DNA of 64,000 bases from Pseudomonas sp. Tri1 (GTDB lineage Bacteria > Pseudomonadota > Gammaproteobacteria > Pseudomonadales > Pseudomonadaceae). The stretch is taken from contig NZ_CP072913.1 in NCBI RefSeq assembly GCF_017968885.1, positions 2,526,001 to 2,590,000 of the forward strand. Direction: 5' to 3'. Each line of letters starts with the position of its first letter. Within the stretch, counting starts at the first letter, position 1. The translations under genes and the position numbers were made by a program. Below are positions 25,502-33,812 of this stretch, piece after piece. A model generated the notes under the pieces. It searched no databases, was not told where the DNA came from, and saw only the letters and a list, made by a program, of their open reading frames with translations.

Positions 25502-26131
25502 ATGGAGCTCGCCTTGAAGAAAATCGTTCTGGTTGCTTTCGACCAATTCACTGATATCGACCTATTCCTGATGTGGGACATTCTAGGCCGCAACACGAAG
25601 GACTGGCACGTCCGAATATTGGGTTCTAGCGCTATTGTGCGATCGGCGCATGGCCTGCCTGTTTCGGTGCACGGTCCGCTTTGCGAAGCCAATAGTGCCG
25701 ACGCGGTATTGTTCGTCAGCGGCAAGGAAGGTATACCCGCAGCACTTGCCGACCCAGATTTCCTGCCGTCGTTTGAACTTGACGCCAGACGCCAGCGAAT
25801 CGGCTCCATATGCGCCGGAGCTTTCATTCTCGAACGGCTTGGGCTGCTCAGCGGCCAGGCGACCACACACCCGGATGCACGATCGGGCTTGCAAGCGCTG
25901 GGGCTTGAGCCCATGGACCAGCCTCTTGTATGCCAGGGGAACGTGGCAACCGCTGGCGGATGCCTTTCGGCGCTCTATCTGGTGGGATGGTTGGTTGAAT
26001 CCTTGTTCGATGTCGACAAGCGCCGTGCGACCTTGCTCCCGGTTCTGCCTGCTGGACAGCAAGCGCTCTATGATGTCTTGATCGGGCTCAGTATCCGCCA
26101 AGGAGCAGTTGGCGCGGCAACAACATCCTAG
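25502..26131 (+). CDS. DJ-1/PfpI-family protein
   Basis: The 209-residue product has the DJ-1/PfpI (class I glutamine amidotransferase-like) fold. The nucleophile-elbow Cys is in RIGSICAGAFILERLGLLSG, followed by the THPD turn. Members act as isonitrile hydratases, glyoxalases or regulatory sensors; which applies here is not visible, and no AraC DNA-binding tail is present. The ATG at 25502 is weakly served by a ribosome site; a TTG at 25514 with GGAG upstream is an alternative. It is divergent from tetR and 20 bp before the next gene. Confidence 0.85.
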   Translation: MELALKKIVLVAFDQFTDIDLFLMWDILGRNTKDWHVRILGSSAIVRSAHGLPVSVHGPLCEANSADAVLFVSGKEGIPAALADPDFLPSFELDARRQRIGSICAGAFILERLGLLSGQATTHPDARSGLQALGLEPMDQPLVCQGNVATAGGCLSALYLVGWLVESLFDVDKRRATLLPVLPAGQQALYDVLIGLSIRQGAVGAATTS

Positions 26132-26151
26132 AATTGCGTAGAGATCCCCCG

Positions 26152-26685
26152 ATGCCCCAAGAATTTGAGCTCATCATGCCCGTGCCAGTCCCCTCGAGGT
26201 CCGGCATCACCCACCTTTACACGTCGATGAACCTGGCCGACGCTTTTGCGATTCGACTCCCTGCGGGCACATCCAGAGATCCAGATTTGCTCGCTCGATT
26301 CATCTTTTCCCACCAGCCATCCTGGATCGGATGGCTCATGAACGTCCGAGACACTGTCGTTGCCTGTTTTGGTCTCAAGACAGCCAGACATTTGGCATCG
26401 CTTGCTAATCGGATTGGAGTCTTCAAGGTCTACAGCACGAGCCAGACTGAAATCGTGTTGGGGGAGGACGACAAGCACCTCGACTTCCGGATATCGATCC
26501 TCTGTTCTGGAGAGGCAGAGCCAGAAGGCAGTCGCCAGCTCGTTTTTTCAACGGTGGTCCACTGCCACAACCGTCTAGGCCGGGCCTACATCTTCGTGAT
26601 TGCCCCGTTTCACCGCTTGGTTGTCAAGGCCAGCCTCCTGCGTGCTGCGCGCGTCGGTTGGCCTCTGGCTGCCTGCCCGCACTGA
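26152..26685 (+). CDS. DUF2867-like protein
   Basis: The 177-residue product resembles DUF2867 proteins: a conserved early segment (MNLADAFAIRLPAGTSRDPDLLARFIF), WLMNVRDTVVACFGLKT, a beta-rich centre (VYSTSQTEIVLGEDDKHLDFRISIL) and FSTVVHCHNRLGRAYIFVIAPFHRLVVKASL. No enzyme function is known to me. It follows the DJ-1/PfpI gene by 20 bp and is probably co-transcribed under TetR control. It converges with the fructosamine operon. Confidence 0.75.
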   Translation: MPQEFELIMPVPVPSRSGITHLYTSMNLADAFAIRLPAGTSRDPDLLARFIFSHQPSWIGWLMNVRDTVVACFGLKTARHLASLANRIGVFKVYSTSQTEIVLGEDDKHLDFRISILCSGEAEPEGSRQLVFSTVVHCHNRLGRAYIFVIAPFHRLVVKASLLRAARVGWPLAACPH

Positions 26686-26750
26686 TGCGGTAGCAGTTGC
26701 TCGATCGCACTCATCCGGCTGCGACGACCCCCTCATGTGCAGTAACCCGC

Positions 26751-27452
26751 TTAACGCTGATAAGCCAAAAGCCGGCGCTCAGCCAATCGGAATACACCCA
26801 CCAGCGCGCACGCCAGCAACATGTAGAGCAGAGCGGCGATGCCATAGGCCTGGAAGGTCTTGAAGGTGGCAGCGTTGACATCTGCGGCGATTTTAAGGAT
26901 GTCAGGAACGGTCGCGGTAAAGGCGATGGCCGTGGCGTGCAGGACAAAGATCACTTCGTTGCTGTAGGCCGGAAGTGCCCGGCGCAGCATGCTTGGTATC
27001 AACACCAGGATGAACAATTGGCTGCGGGTCATGCCCAGGGCCAGCGCCGCCTCGATCTCACCGCGTGGGGTGGTGCGCAGTACGCCGGCGAGAATCTCGA
27101 TGGTGTAGGCGCAGGTGTTCAAGGCCAGCGCCAGGATCACGCAATGCATGCCGTCACGAAAGAACCACCACAAGCTCGGCGACTCCCTGATCAGGCTCAG
27201 GCTTGCCAGGCCGCTGTAGATGATCAGCAGTTGCACGAACAGCGGCGTGCCGCGAAACACCAGGGTGTAAAGCTGTACAGGCAGCGCCAGCCAACGATTG
27301 CCATAGGTGCGAACCAGCGCCAGAGGTATCGCCGCGGCCAGACCGATAACGGCGGACGTCACTAACAGCCATAAGGTGACGGACAAACCACTCCAGCGGT
27401 AACCGTCGGACCAGAGAAAGTTCGGCCCGAACTCTTTGAGTATCTCGATCAT
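26751..27452 (-). CDS. Polar amino-acid ABC transporter permease, HisM-like
   Basis: The 233-residue inner-membrane protein has the HisM/ArtM pattern, with hydrophobic segments, TLVFRGTPLFVQLLIIYSG near the centre and an EAA loop (EIEAALALGMTRSQLFILVLIPSMLRRALPAYSNE). It overlaps the HisQ-like gene by four bases (ATGA). It is the last gene of the fructosamine operon, and no ATPase gene follows before the convergent DUF2867 gene, so the pore must use an ATPase encoded elsewhere. Confidence 0.9.
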   Translation of the reverse strand: MIEILKEFGPNFLWSDGYRWSGLSVTLWLLVTSAVIGLAAAIPLALVRTYGNRWLALPVQLYTLVFRGTPLFVQLLIIYSGLASLSLIRESPSLWWFFRDGMHCVILALALNTCAYTIEILAGVLRTTPRGEIEAALALGMTRSQLFILVLIPSMLRRALPAYSNEVIFVLHATAIAFTATVPDILKIAADVNAATFKTFQAYGIAALLYMLLACALVGVFRLAERRLLAYQR

Positions 27453-28138
27453 GACACGCTCCGCCGCGGTTCAATGCTGTAGCGCCGCTCAAGGTGCTTG
27501 AGGGCCAGGCTGGAGAGGATCGCAAAGGCCAGGAAGATCGTCGCAATCACCAGATAGAAGAACATCTGCCTTGAGGTCGCGTTGCCGGCTTGTTTGGCGA
27601 CCTGAACCATGTCATTGAGACCCAGCAGCGATATCAGGCCGGCACTTTTCAAGAGCACTTGCCAGATGTTGCCGATGCCGGGCAATGCGAACCGCATCAT
27701 CTGCGGCAGGCGGATACGCCGCAGTACTTGCCAATGGCTCATGCCATAAGCCCGGGCCGCTTCCAGTTGGCCGAACGGAATCGCCTGGAAGGCGCCACGA
27801 AAGGTTTCGGCGCAATAAGCACCGTAAATGAAGCCCAAGGTGCCGATCGCGGTGCCGTAAGGGTTCAACTGCCACGATTCGCGGCCAAACGCGTCTGCCA
27901 CCTGGTTGAGTCCGATCTGCGCGCTGTAATAGATCAGCAGCATCAGGACCAGGTCCGGCACGCTGCGCACCAGCGTGGTGTAGACCGTCGCGACCAGCCG
28001 TAGCGGCGCCACTGGCGAGAGTTTCGCCAAGGCCCCGAGCAGGCCGAGCACGATGGCGACGCAGGCGGCCCAGGTGGCCACCTGGACGGTCAGCCACGCA
28101 CCCTGGAAAATGAGATAGCCGTACCCTTCCAGAAACAT
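27449..28138 (-). CDS. Polar amino-acid ABC transporter permease, HisQ-like
   Basis: This 229-residue permease shows LVRSVPDLVLMLLIYYSAQIG and the EAA loop (QLEAARAYGMSHWQVLRRIRLPQMMRFALPGIGN) of the HisQ/ArtQ type. The ATG at 28138 has GGAG nine bases upstream, better than a GTG at 28153. It sits 24 bp after the binding-protein gene and forms a heterodimeric pore with the HisM-like subunit. Substrate specificity presumably follows the operon, that is a fructose-amino acid conjugate. Confidence 0.9.
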   Translation of the reverse strand: MFLEGYGYLIFQGAWLTVQVATWAACVAIVLGLLGALAKLSPVAPLRLVATVYTTLVRSVPDLVLMLLIYYSAQIGLNQVADAFGRESWQLNPYGTAIGTLGFIYGAYCAETFRGAFQAIPFGQLEAARAYGMSHWQVLRRIRLPQMMRFALPGIGNIWQVLLKSAGLISLLGLNDMVQVAKQAGNATSRQMFFYLVIATIFLAFAILSSLALKHLERRYSIEPRRSVS

Positions 28139-28162
28139 GCTTTCGGGCTCCACGCGGGCGGT

Positions 28163-28933
28163 TTATTTCGGCGAGATGTCGAAGTCGAAGTACTTCCTGG
28201 CGATGCGCTCATAGGTGCCATTGCTATGGAGCCGTTCGAGCGCCTGATTGATTTCTCCGGCCAGGGCGGTATCGCTTTTGCGCAATCCGATACCGGTGCC
28301 CGGACCGAAGATCTCCGGTGACTTGACCACCTCGCCGGCATAGCCGAAGCCCTTGCCCATCGGCTTTTTCAGTAGGCCTTCGGAGACGGCGATGGCATCG
28401 TCGAACGCCGCATCCAGCCGACCGTTGATCAAGTCCGAATAGGTCAAGTCACTGCTTTGATAAGGCACCACTTCCACGCCCTTGAGGCCCCACATCCGCT
28501 TGGCATAGGCTTCGAATACGCTGCCTTGCTGTACGCCGATGCGCTTGCCGCGCAAGGATTCGGCCGTTGGTTGCAACTGGCTGCCTTGCGGGGCCACCAG
28601 GCGTGCCGGGGTGTCGTACAGGGTGTTGGAGAAGGCGATTTCGGCTTTGCGTGCTTCGGTGATCGAGAGGGCAGAGAGTATCCCGTCGAATTTCCTGCCC
28701 TTGAGGGCCGAGATCATGCCATCGAAGGCGTTTTCGACCCAGACACAACGGCGTTGCAACTCGCCGCACAGGCTTTCGCCCAGCTCTATATCGAAACCTG
28801 TCAGCGAGCCGTCCGGCCGCTTGGACTCAAAGGGCGGGTAGGTGGGGTCCACCCCGAAACGCAGCTCTTCGCTGGCGCCCCAGGTCATCAGCGGGCTGGC
28901 CACAAGCATCAAACCGATCAGACATTTTTTCAT
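28163..28933 (-). CDS. Periplasmic amino-acid-type binding protein (LAO/HisJ-like)
   Basis: The 256-residue protein has a Sec signal (MKKCLIGLMLVASPLMTWGA) and the family 3 features ELRFGVDPTYPPFESKRPDGSLTGFDIELGESLC, then AFDGMISALKGRKFDGILSALSIT and LRGKRIGVQQGS. This subgroup binds lysine, arginine, ornithine or histidine and also opine- or Amadori-type derivatives of them. An upstream in-frame codon at 29149 is rejected as it lies within the kinase gene. It follows the FrlD-like kinase after 62 bp. Confidence 0.88.
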   Translation of the reverse strand: MKKCLIGLMLVASPLMTWGASEELRFGVDPTYPPFESKRPDGSLTGFDIELGESLCGELQRRCVWVENAFDGMISALKGRKFDGILSALSITEARKAEIAFSNTLYDTPARLVAPQGSQLQPTAESLRGKRIGVQQGSVFEAYAKRMWGLKGVEVVPYQSSDLTYSDLINGRLDAAFDDAIAVSEGLLKKPMGKGFGYAGEVVKSPEIFGPGTGIGLRKSDTALAGEINQALERLHSNGTYERIARKYFDFDISPK

Positions 28934-28995
28934 CGACAGGGTATCCACGATAGGTTGGTAGAACCGTCCCGGAAAGGGGCCCGGGGCAGCACGCA

Positions 28996-29850
28996 TCAGT
29001 CTTGATTGTTCAAGGCGTGTTTCAGTTGTTCGGCGCGTTGGATGTCTACGGCTCGTCCATGGCCAAAGCCACCGTCCCAGCCGCACACCTGGCCGGCATG
29101 ATCGACGCCTCGTGCAAGGCACTCGGCGAGGCTGTGCCGCGCTTGCCATGCCAGCAGGAACGCGGCGATAAAGCCGTCGCCGGCGCCCATGCTGTCGACG
29201 AACGCGCAGGGCCTCGCGGCCTGCTCATACACACCCTGTGCGTCGACTGCGAGGGCGCCTTGGGCGCCGCGAGTGATGACCACCGTTGCTGGGCCCATCG
29301 CTCGCATCGAGTCCGCCAGTTCACGCGCTTCGCTTGACGACAGGTCGGGCGACGAAAAAAAAGCGATGTCCACTTGCTGGATCAGCGCCTGCCAATCGAA
29401 TTCGACCCAGTTGTCCGAGAAGTCGAATGACAGGCAGCCACTGGCCTGGCGAATCTGCGCCAGTTGGCTCTCAAGACCGCTATAGAGGCTGCTGTGTGCC
29501 AGCGGGAATTTCGCGACATAGGCCAGGTCATCAGCATCGAGTCGCAGTTGCCGGCATACGCCCGGATCGCTGCCAAGAAACACCCGTTCGCCCGCGATAC
29601 TGTCGACACACGCCCAGCCGTTGGCACCCATCAGCGTTCTGCAGCGCGATGCATCGACGCCTTCCTGTTGCAGGCAATCGAGCAGGTACTGGCCGTACCG
29701 GTCATCACCAACGCAGCCCAGGTAGGCACTGCGAGCACCCAGCCGGGCGGCAAATACCGAGACGTTGAGTGCGTTGCCACCGGGGTATTCGATGTTCCGG
29801 TCCAGGTACACATCCAGGGTGTTGTCGCCGACCGCGATCAGGCTGGCCAT
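28996..29850 (-). CDS. PfkB-family sugar kinase, fructoselysine-6-kinase-like
   Basis: The 284-residue ribokinase-fold protein shows the sugar-binding GGNALNVSVFAARLGA and the catalytic GAGD (DSMGAGDGFIAAFL). The start IAVGDNTLDVYLDRNIEYPGGNA is reminiscent of FrlD, which phosphorylates fructoselysine on C6. The ATG at 29850 has GGAG inside the end of the preceding gene; a GTG at 29871 is less likely. Pairing with an FrlB-like deglycase two bases upstream is the main reason for this call. It acts in the cytosol. Confidence 0.82.
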   Translation of the reverse strand: MASLIAVGDNTLDVYLDRNIEYPGGNALNVSVFAARLGARSAYLGCVGDDRYGQYLLDCLQQEGVDASRCRTLMGANGWACVDSIAGERVFLGSDPGVCRQLRLDADDLAYVAKFPLAHSSLYSGLESQLAQIRQASGCLSFDFSDNWVEFDWQALIQQVDIAFFSSPDLSSSEARELADSMRAMGPATVVITRGAQGALAVDAQGVYEQAARPCAFVDSMGAGDGFIAAFLLAWQARHSLAECLARGVDHAGQVCGWDGGFGHGRAVDIQRAEQLKHALNNQD

Positions 29851-29852
29851 GC

Positions 29853-30866
29853 TCAGTACTCCGTTTTCCACATGTAGCGACGCGTTGTCAGCGGCTGCTG
29901 GTGCCAGACGGCGAGATGCGCGGCAATGCGCTCCACGGCGATGCCGACGATGTAGGGCGCGACAATGGCGCGGATCTCTGGGTCGATGCCTTCCATCGCG
30001 AAGTCCTTGGCGTCATAGACCATGACCCGTCCGGTGTACCGCTGGCAGAAGCGTACGACGCGCTCCATTTGCGCGCGACTGGGGTCTTCGCCTAACAGCA
30101 GGAGCAGGGGAGTGGTCGCGTCGATGGCTTCGAACGGGCCATGGAAAAATTCAGCGGCCTCCACTGGCAGGCAATGCAGCCACTGGCTTTCCATCACCAC
30201 GCAGACGCCGAATACATAAGCGGTGGTGAACATCGGACCCGAGGCGAGGAAGTACATCACGCGATCATCTTTATACAAGCGTGCCTCTTCGATGGCGCGC
30301 CGGTCGTTATTGACCGCCGCATCGGCGAGGGCCTGTGGCAGTGCCTTGAGCGAACGAGTGAGCTTGTCCAGCAAGGGCCAGCCTTCGCGCTTGGCCAGGA
30401 TCCCGCCGACCAATGCCTGCAGGATCATGAAGCAGCCGAAGTACGCCTCATCGGTACGTCCCAGCAGGAAGCAATGTTGAACAGCCTGGGCCAGCGGCAG
30501 CTCGGCGGTTTGTGTCACGCCTACGGTGAGGCAGGGTTTGTCTCGCAGGAAATGTGCGGCGGCGATGGTCTCCTGGGTGGTCCCGGACTTGGAGACGAGG
30601 ACCACCAAGGTGCGTTCATCCAGACGCGGCGGGTCGATATCCATGAACTCGGCCGGGAAGTAACGGCGCACTTCCAGTGTATGGCTGTAGCGCTCAAGCC
30701 AGTATTGCAAGCCGAGCATGATGCGGTTGGGGGCGCCGCAACTGACGAAGTAGATGCGGTCGATCCGCGTGGCCAGCTCTTGGCCAAACTGCTGGGCGTC
30801 GTCGACGATTTGCACGGATTGCTGCAAGGAAGTGATGAATGCTTCCCGATTGAACTGGATCGCCAT
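29853..30866 (-). CDS. SIS-domain deglycase, FrlB/FraB-like
   Basis: The 337-residue protein has two SIS phosphosugar domains: LVVLVSKSGTTQETIAAAHF in the first, and the catalytic region VVMESQWLHCLPVEAAEFFHGPFE in the second. FrlB/FraB enzymes cleave 6-phosphofructosyl amino acids to glucose 6-phosphate and free amino acid. The ATG at 30866 has AGGAG upstream. It is the first gene of the leftward operon, divergent from the GntR regulator, with dre-like half-sites in between. Glucosamine-6-P isomerase-type relatives are an alternative, but the kinase neighbour favours a fructosamine role. Confidence 0.83.
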   Translation of the reverse strand: MAIQFNREAFITSLQQSVQIVDDAQQFGQELATRIDRIYFVSCGAPNRIMLGLQYWLERYSHTLEVRRYFPAEFMDIDPPRLDERTLVVLVSKSGTTQETIAAAHFLRDKPCLTVGVTQTAELPLAQAVQHCFLLGRTDEAYFGCFMILQALVGGILAKREGWPLLDKLTRSLKALPQALADAAVNNDRRAIEEARLYKDDRVMYFLASGPMFTTAYVFGVCVVMESQWLHCLPVEAAEFFHGPFEAIDATTPLLLLLGEDPSRAQMERVVRFCQRYTGRVMVYDAKDFAMEGIDPEIRAIVAPYIVGIAVERIAAHLAVWHQQPLTTRRYMWKTEY

Positions 30867-30921
30867 GTGAGCTCCTGGGGGCTTTGTTGCGGTGGCTCAT
30901 GTGACTGTTCATGATCACCAT

Positions 30922-30980
30922 TTAGACCAAAAGCTATACCATGAAAAATACCAATACAAGGCTTTTTCTCCATGGTCTAA
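30922..30980. promoter_or_regulatory. Operator array of TGGTCTA-type half-sites
   Basis: On the plus strand TTAGACCA (30922-30929), CTATACCA (30934-30941) and AAATACCA (30946-30953) repeat at exactly 12-bp intervals, and an inverted copy TGGTCTAA lies at 30973-30980. TGGTCTA/TAGACCA is the half-site of the dre operators used by HutC-type GntR regulators such as DasR and NagR/YvoA. The divergent regulator belongs to that subfamily, so these are probably its sites. Confidence 0.65.
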
Positions 30981-31111
30981 TGAGCTGCCTTAGCGGCTTT
31001 CAAGGTATGCACGGGGCCGTTTTTTTGCTCTCATTACCAAGCTGGCGGGTTTGCGACGGTTTTCCGATGGTCATTGTTGCAATACGGCGGCAGAAAAAAT
31101 AATCCAGGATG

Positions 31112-31118
31112 TAGACCA
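31112..31118. promoter_or_regulatory. Extra TAGACCA half-site over the regulator start codon
   Basis: TAGACCA at 31112-31118 runs into the ATG of the gntR gene at 31118. It matches the half-sites of the array further upstream and could give autoregulation. A single 7-mer is weak evidence alone. Confidence 0.35.
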
Positions 31119-31909
31119 TGAAAGTTCTTCCTTCCAAGTCCTCCGATGTGGCGCTCCTGGCGCCTGAACGCAAGCAGGTAGCCTGGCAGGCCGTCCAGGC
31201 GTTGCTGGAAATGCTGGAGCGTCCGGAGTTCGGGCCGACTGAGCGGATTCCGGCGGAACGGGACCTGGCCGAGCACTTGGGCATCAGCCGGATGACGCTG
31301 CGAAAGGCCCTGCAAACGTTGATCGACCGTGGGGTCCTGGAGCGCCGGGGCAACCGTGGCACCTTTGTGACCGCGCCAGGCGTCGAGCGGCCCCTCAATA
31401 CCGTGGCCCGCAAAGGCATCGCCGAAGTGGTGGAGCAATCAGGGGCCCGGCCTGGCAGTAAATTGCTCTACTTCGAACAAACCCAGGCCAGTGCCCGCGT
31501 GGCGAAACTGCTGAAGATCCAGGAAGGCGACACGCTGCTGACCATCAGGCGCCTGCGCACTGTGGATCAAAAGCCATTCTGCATCGAGACCAGCTACATC
31601 CCGGCCGCCCGTGCTCCGGAACTGGTGGCGGGGGACCTGGTCGAGGGGGCTTCGTTGTATGCGTTGTTGTTATCGCGCTACCAGATCGAAATGGAAAGCG
31701 ACGAGGGCACGCTGAGCATCGCCACGATGAACGACCAGGAAGCGCGCTTGCTCGATGTCGAGCCCGGGACGGCCGCGCTGGTCTACCGGGGTGTGATCTT
31801 CGACCGTCAAGGGCAGCCGGTGGAATACCTGGTCTCGATCAACCATCCCCAGCGCGTGGTATTCAAACTGGCGGACAGTCGGGTCAATAGTTTCCATACG
31901 GATCTTTAG
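31118..31909 (+). CDS. GntR-family regulator, HutC/UTRA subfamily (FrlR-like)
   Basis: The 263-residue protein has a GntR winged helix (IPAERDLAEHLGISRMTLRKALQTL, RRGNRGTFV) and a UTRA domain (LLTIRRLRTVDQKPFCIETSYIP, YRGVIFDRQGQPVEYLVSINHP). AGGA lies upstream of the ATG. It is divergent from the FrlB/FrlD/ABC operon and faces an array of dre-like half-sites, so it most likely represses that operon and responds to a phosphorylated sugar or fructosamine intermediate. Confidence 0.88.
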   Translation: MKVLPSKSSDVALLAPERKQVAWQAVQALLEMLERPEFGPTERIPAERDLAEHLGISRMTLRKALQTLIDRGVLERRGNRGTFVTAPGVERPLNTVARKGIAEVVEQSGARPGSKLLYFEQTQASARVAKLLKIQEGDTLLTIRRLRTVDQKPFCIETSYIPAARAPELVAGDLVEGASLYALLLSRYQIEMESDEGTLSIATMNDQEARLLDVEPGTAALVYRGVIFDRQGQPVEYLVSINHPQRVVFKLADSRVNSFHTDL

Positions 31910-31954
31910 CTCAAGGCCGGACGGTCGATCTGTTCGCTTGTTTGTGTAGCGAAT

Positions 31955-31984
31955 CGCCGCTGACCCCTGATCAGGATCGCGGCG
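31955..31984. terminator. Hairpin between convergent genes
   Basis: CGCCGC (31955-31960) pairs with GCGGCG (31979-31984), and CCTGATCAGG inside the loop is itself palindromic. It lies between the convergent gntR and sugar-binding-protein genes. No clear U-run follows in either direction, so it is at best a weak or factor-assisted bidirectional terminator. Confidence 0.4.
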
Positions 31985-32001
31985 AAATGTTGAGCTTGGC
32001 G

Positions 32002-32928
32002 CTACTTGTAATGTTGTTCGAACACCGCCAACTGCTCAGGCTTGATCAACTGAAAGGGCACCCAGACGTCCGTTTCTACCGGCTCTCCCTTGATCATCTT
32101 GAGGGCAGCTTGTACTGCGCTGCTCGCCTGGGCCTTGGGATCCTGGAATACCGAGGCGACCAGCATCCCGCGCTTGATTGCCGCCAGGCCGTCAGGCAAG
32201 CCGTCGATGCCGACGATCGCGATCTCGCCCTTGGCTTTGCCAGCCTGCTGCAAGGCCATGGCCGCACCGATGGCCATCTCGTCGTTGTTGGCGACGATGG
32301 CATCGAAACGGCTACCTGCCAGTAGCCAGTTGCTGGTCAGGTCCATCCCTTTGTTGCGCTGCCACTCGGCACTTTGCTGCTCGACAATCTTGATCCCTGG
32401 ATAATCCTTGAGTACCTGTTTGACGCCTTCGGTGCGGTCGTGGGTGGCGTTTTGCGCCAGGTCGCCCATGATAATCGCGAGGTTGCCCTTGCCTCCGAGC
32501 TTTTCGGCCAGGTAGCGCATTTGCAGCTGTCCGGCCTCAATGTCATTGGACGCTACCGTGACGACGCCTTTGGGCAAGGTACGCTCATCCGGGTGACGGT
32601 TGACGTAGACCAGCGGCGTCTTCGCTTCGACCGCCGCGCGGGTGATATTGGCCGTGGCGGAGGTGTCCACCGGCAGGACAATGACCGCATCCACTTTCTG
32701 GTTGATAAAGCCCTGGACCTGGTTGAGTTGGCGCACCACATCGCCCTGGGCGTCCTCGAACTGGATCTGCACGTTTTCCTTTTTCGCGGCCTCGTCCAGG
32801 CCGTTACGCACGTAGGTCATGAAGTTGTCGTCGACCCTGGCGATGCTGACGCCGATGCGATAGTCGGCGGCGGCCCATTGGCTGAAAAGCAACAGCAGGG
32901 TGGCGAAAAGCAGTGTGCAACGACGCAT
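32002..32928 (-). CDS. Sugar ABC transporter substrate-binding protein, RbsB-like
   Basis: The 308-residue periplasmic protein starts with a signal peptide (MRRCTLLFATLLLLFSQWAAA-DY) and shows family 2 (ribose/inositol/xylose-type) features: YRIGVSIARVDDNFMTYVRNGLDEAAKK, VDAVIVLPVDTSA, VANNDEMAIGAAMALQQAGK and VGIDGLPDGLAAI. AGGAAA precedes the ATG. It is the third gene of an operon with an isomerase-like and a dehydrogenase-like enzyme, a combination common for inositol or sugar catabolism. No permease or ATPase is present nearby, so it must pair with an outside transporter. Confidence 0.88.
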   Translation of the reverse strand: MRRCTLLFATLLLLFSQWAAADYRIGVSIARVDDNFMTYVRNGLDEAAKKENVQIQFEDAQGDVVRQLNQVQGFINQKVDAVIVLPVDTSATANITRAAVEAKTPLVYVNRHPDERTLPKGVVTVASNDIEAGQLQMRYLAEKLGGKGNLAIIMGDLAQNATHDRTEGVKQVLKDYPGIKIVEQQSAEWQRNKGMDLTSNWLLAGSRFDAIVANNDEMAIGAAMALQQAGKAKGEIAIVGIDGLPDGLAAIKRGMLVASVFQDPKAQASSAVQAALKMIKGEPVETDVWVPFQLIKPEQLAVFEQHYK

Positions 32929-33020
32929 GATGGTTTTCCTTTTGTTGTTATGAGTTGAAACGTCATCAATAGGTAAAAATGTGCATCGCGTTCCGAGTGA
33001 TATCCGTGCAACCGCTGACG

Positions 33021-33812
33021 TCATCCATCAAGCGTGAAGGCCTGCTTGAAACGCTCGAGGGCGACTTCGCTGTCACCGCTGGCCCAGCCTTCGAGGCCGA
33101 CGACACCGCTGTATCCCATGCCGAACAAAGCCCTGGCAATGGCGCGATAGTGGATTTCACCGGTGCCGGGTTCCATGCGGCCAGGGACGTCGGCGACCTG
33201 AATTTCGCCGATGGCGCTGGCGGCGCGCTGGATCAGCTCGATCAGGTTTCCTTCGCCGATCTGCGCATGATAGAGGTCCAGGTTCATCTTCAGGTGCGGG
33301 CTGCCCACGGCCTCGATCAGGGCCAGGGTATCTTCAGCGCGGGCAAACGGCGTGCCTGGGTGATCGACTCCGGTATTGAGGTTTTCCAGCAGGAATACCC
33401 GACCCGTGTCTTCGCCCAGGCGAGCGATTTTTTCCAGCGTCTTGCAGGCGCTCAACCACATGCGGCCGGTGGTCTGGGCAACGGGCTTGACCGGCAAGCC
33501 CTGATCCCCCAGGCCGGTGCCATGCAGGTTCAGGCTTGGGCAACCCAATTGCGCGGCGACGGCCAAGGATTCCTGGGCGCTGTCGAGCAGTTGCTGGATA
33601 CCTTCGGGATCGGTCAGGTTGCCCGAGATGTAGCCGGTCATGGAGGTGAAATCCGCGCCAGTCGCTACGAGGGCCTGGATGTCTTTGGTCGTCCAGTTCC
33701 ATATCTCGACGCTGAAGCCCAGCGCGTGGATGCGTTTGACCCGCTCGGTAAAGGGCAGGTCGAGAAAGACCATCTCGGCGCTGACTGCCAGCTTGAACGG
33801 TATGAAGCTCAT
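33021..33812 (-). CDS. Hydroxypyruvate-isomerase-like TIM-barrel protein
   Basis: The 263-residue product belongs to the sugar phosphate isomerase/epimerase (AP endonuclease 2-type) TIM-barrel group. Visible are FVEIW-like FSVEIWNW, LNLHGTGLG, FLLENLNT (metal-binding Glu), HLKMNLDLYHAQIGEGNL and VADVPGRMEPGTGEIHY, which is the metal-site pattern of Hyi/OtnI-like isomerases. The ATG has AAGGAG upstream and overlaps the dehydrogenase stop by four bases (ATGA). It probably isomerises the oxidised sugar made by its neighbour. Confidence 0.85.
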   Translation of the reverse strand: MSFIPFKLAVSAEMVFLDLPFTERVKRIHALGFSVEIWNWTTKDIQALVATGADFTSMTGYISGNLTDPEGIQQLLDSAQESLAVAAQLGCPSLNLHGTGLGDQGLPVKPVAQTTGRMWLSACKTLEKIARLGEDTGRVFLLENLNTGVDHPGTPFARAEDTLALIEAVGSPHLKMNLDLYHAQIGEGNLIELIQRAASAIGEIQVADVPGRMEPGTGEIHYRAIARALFGMGYSGVVGLEGWASGDSEVALERFKQAFTLDG

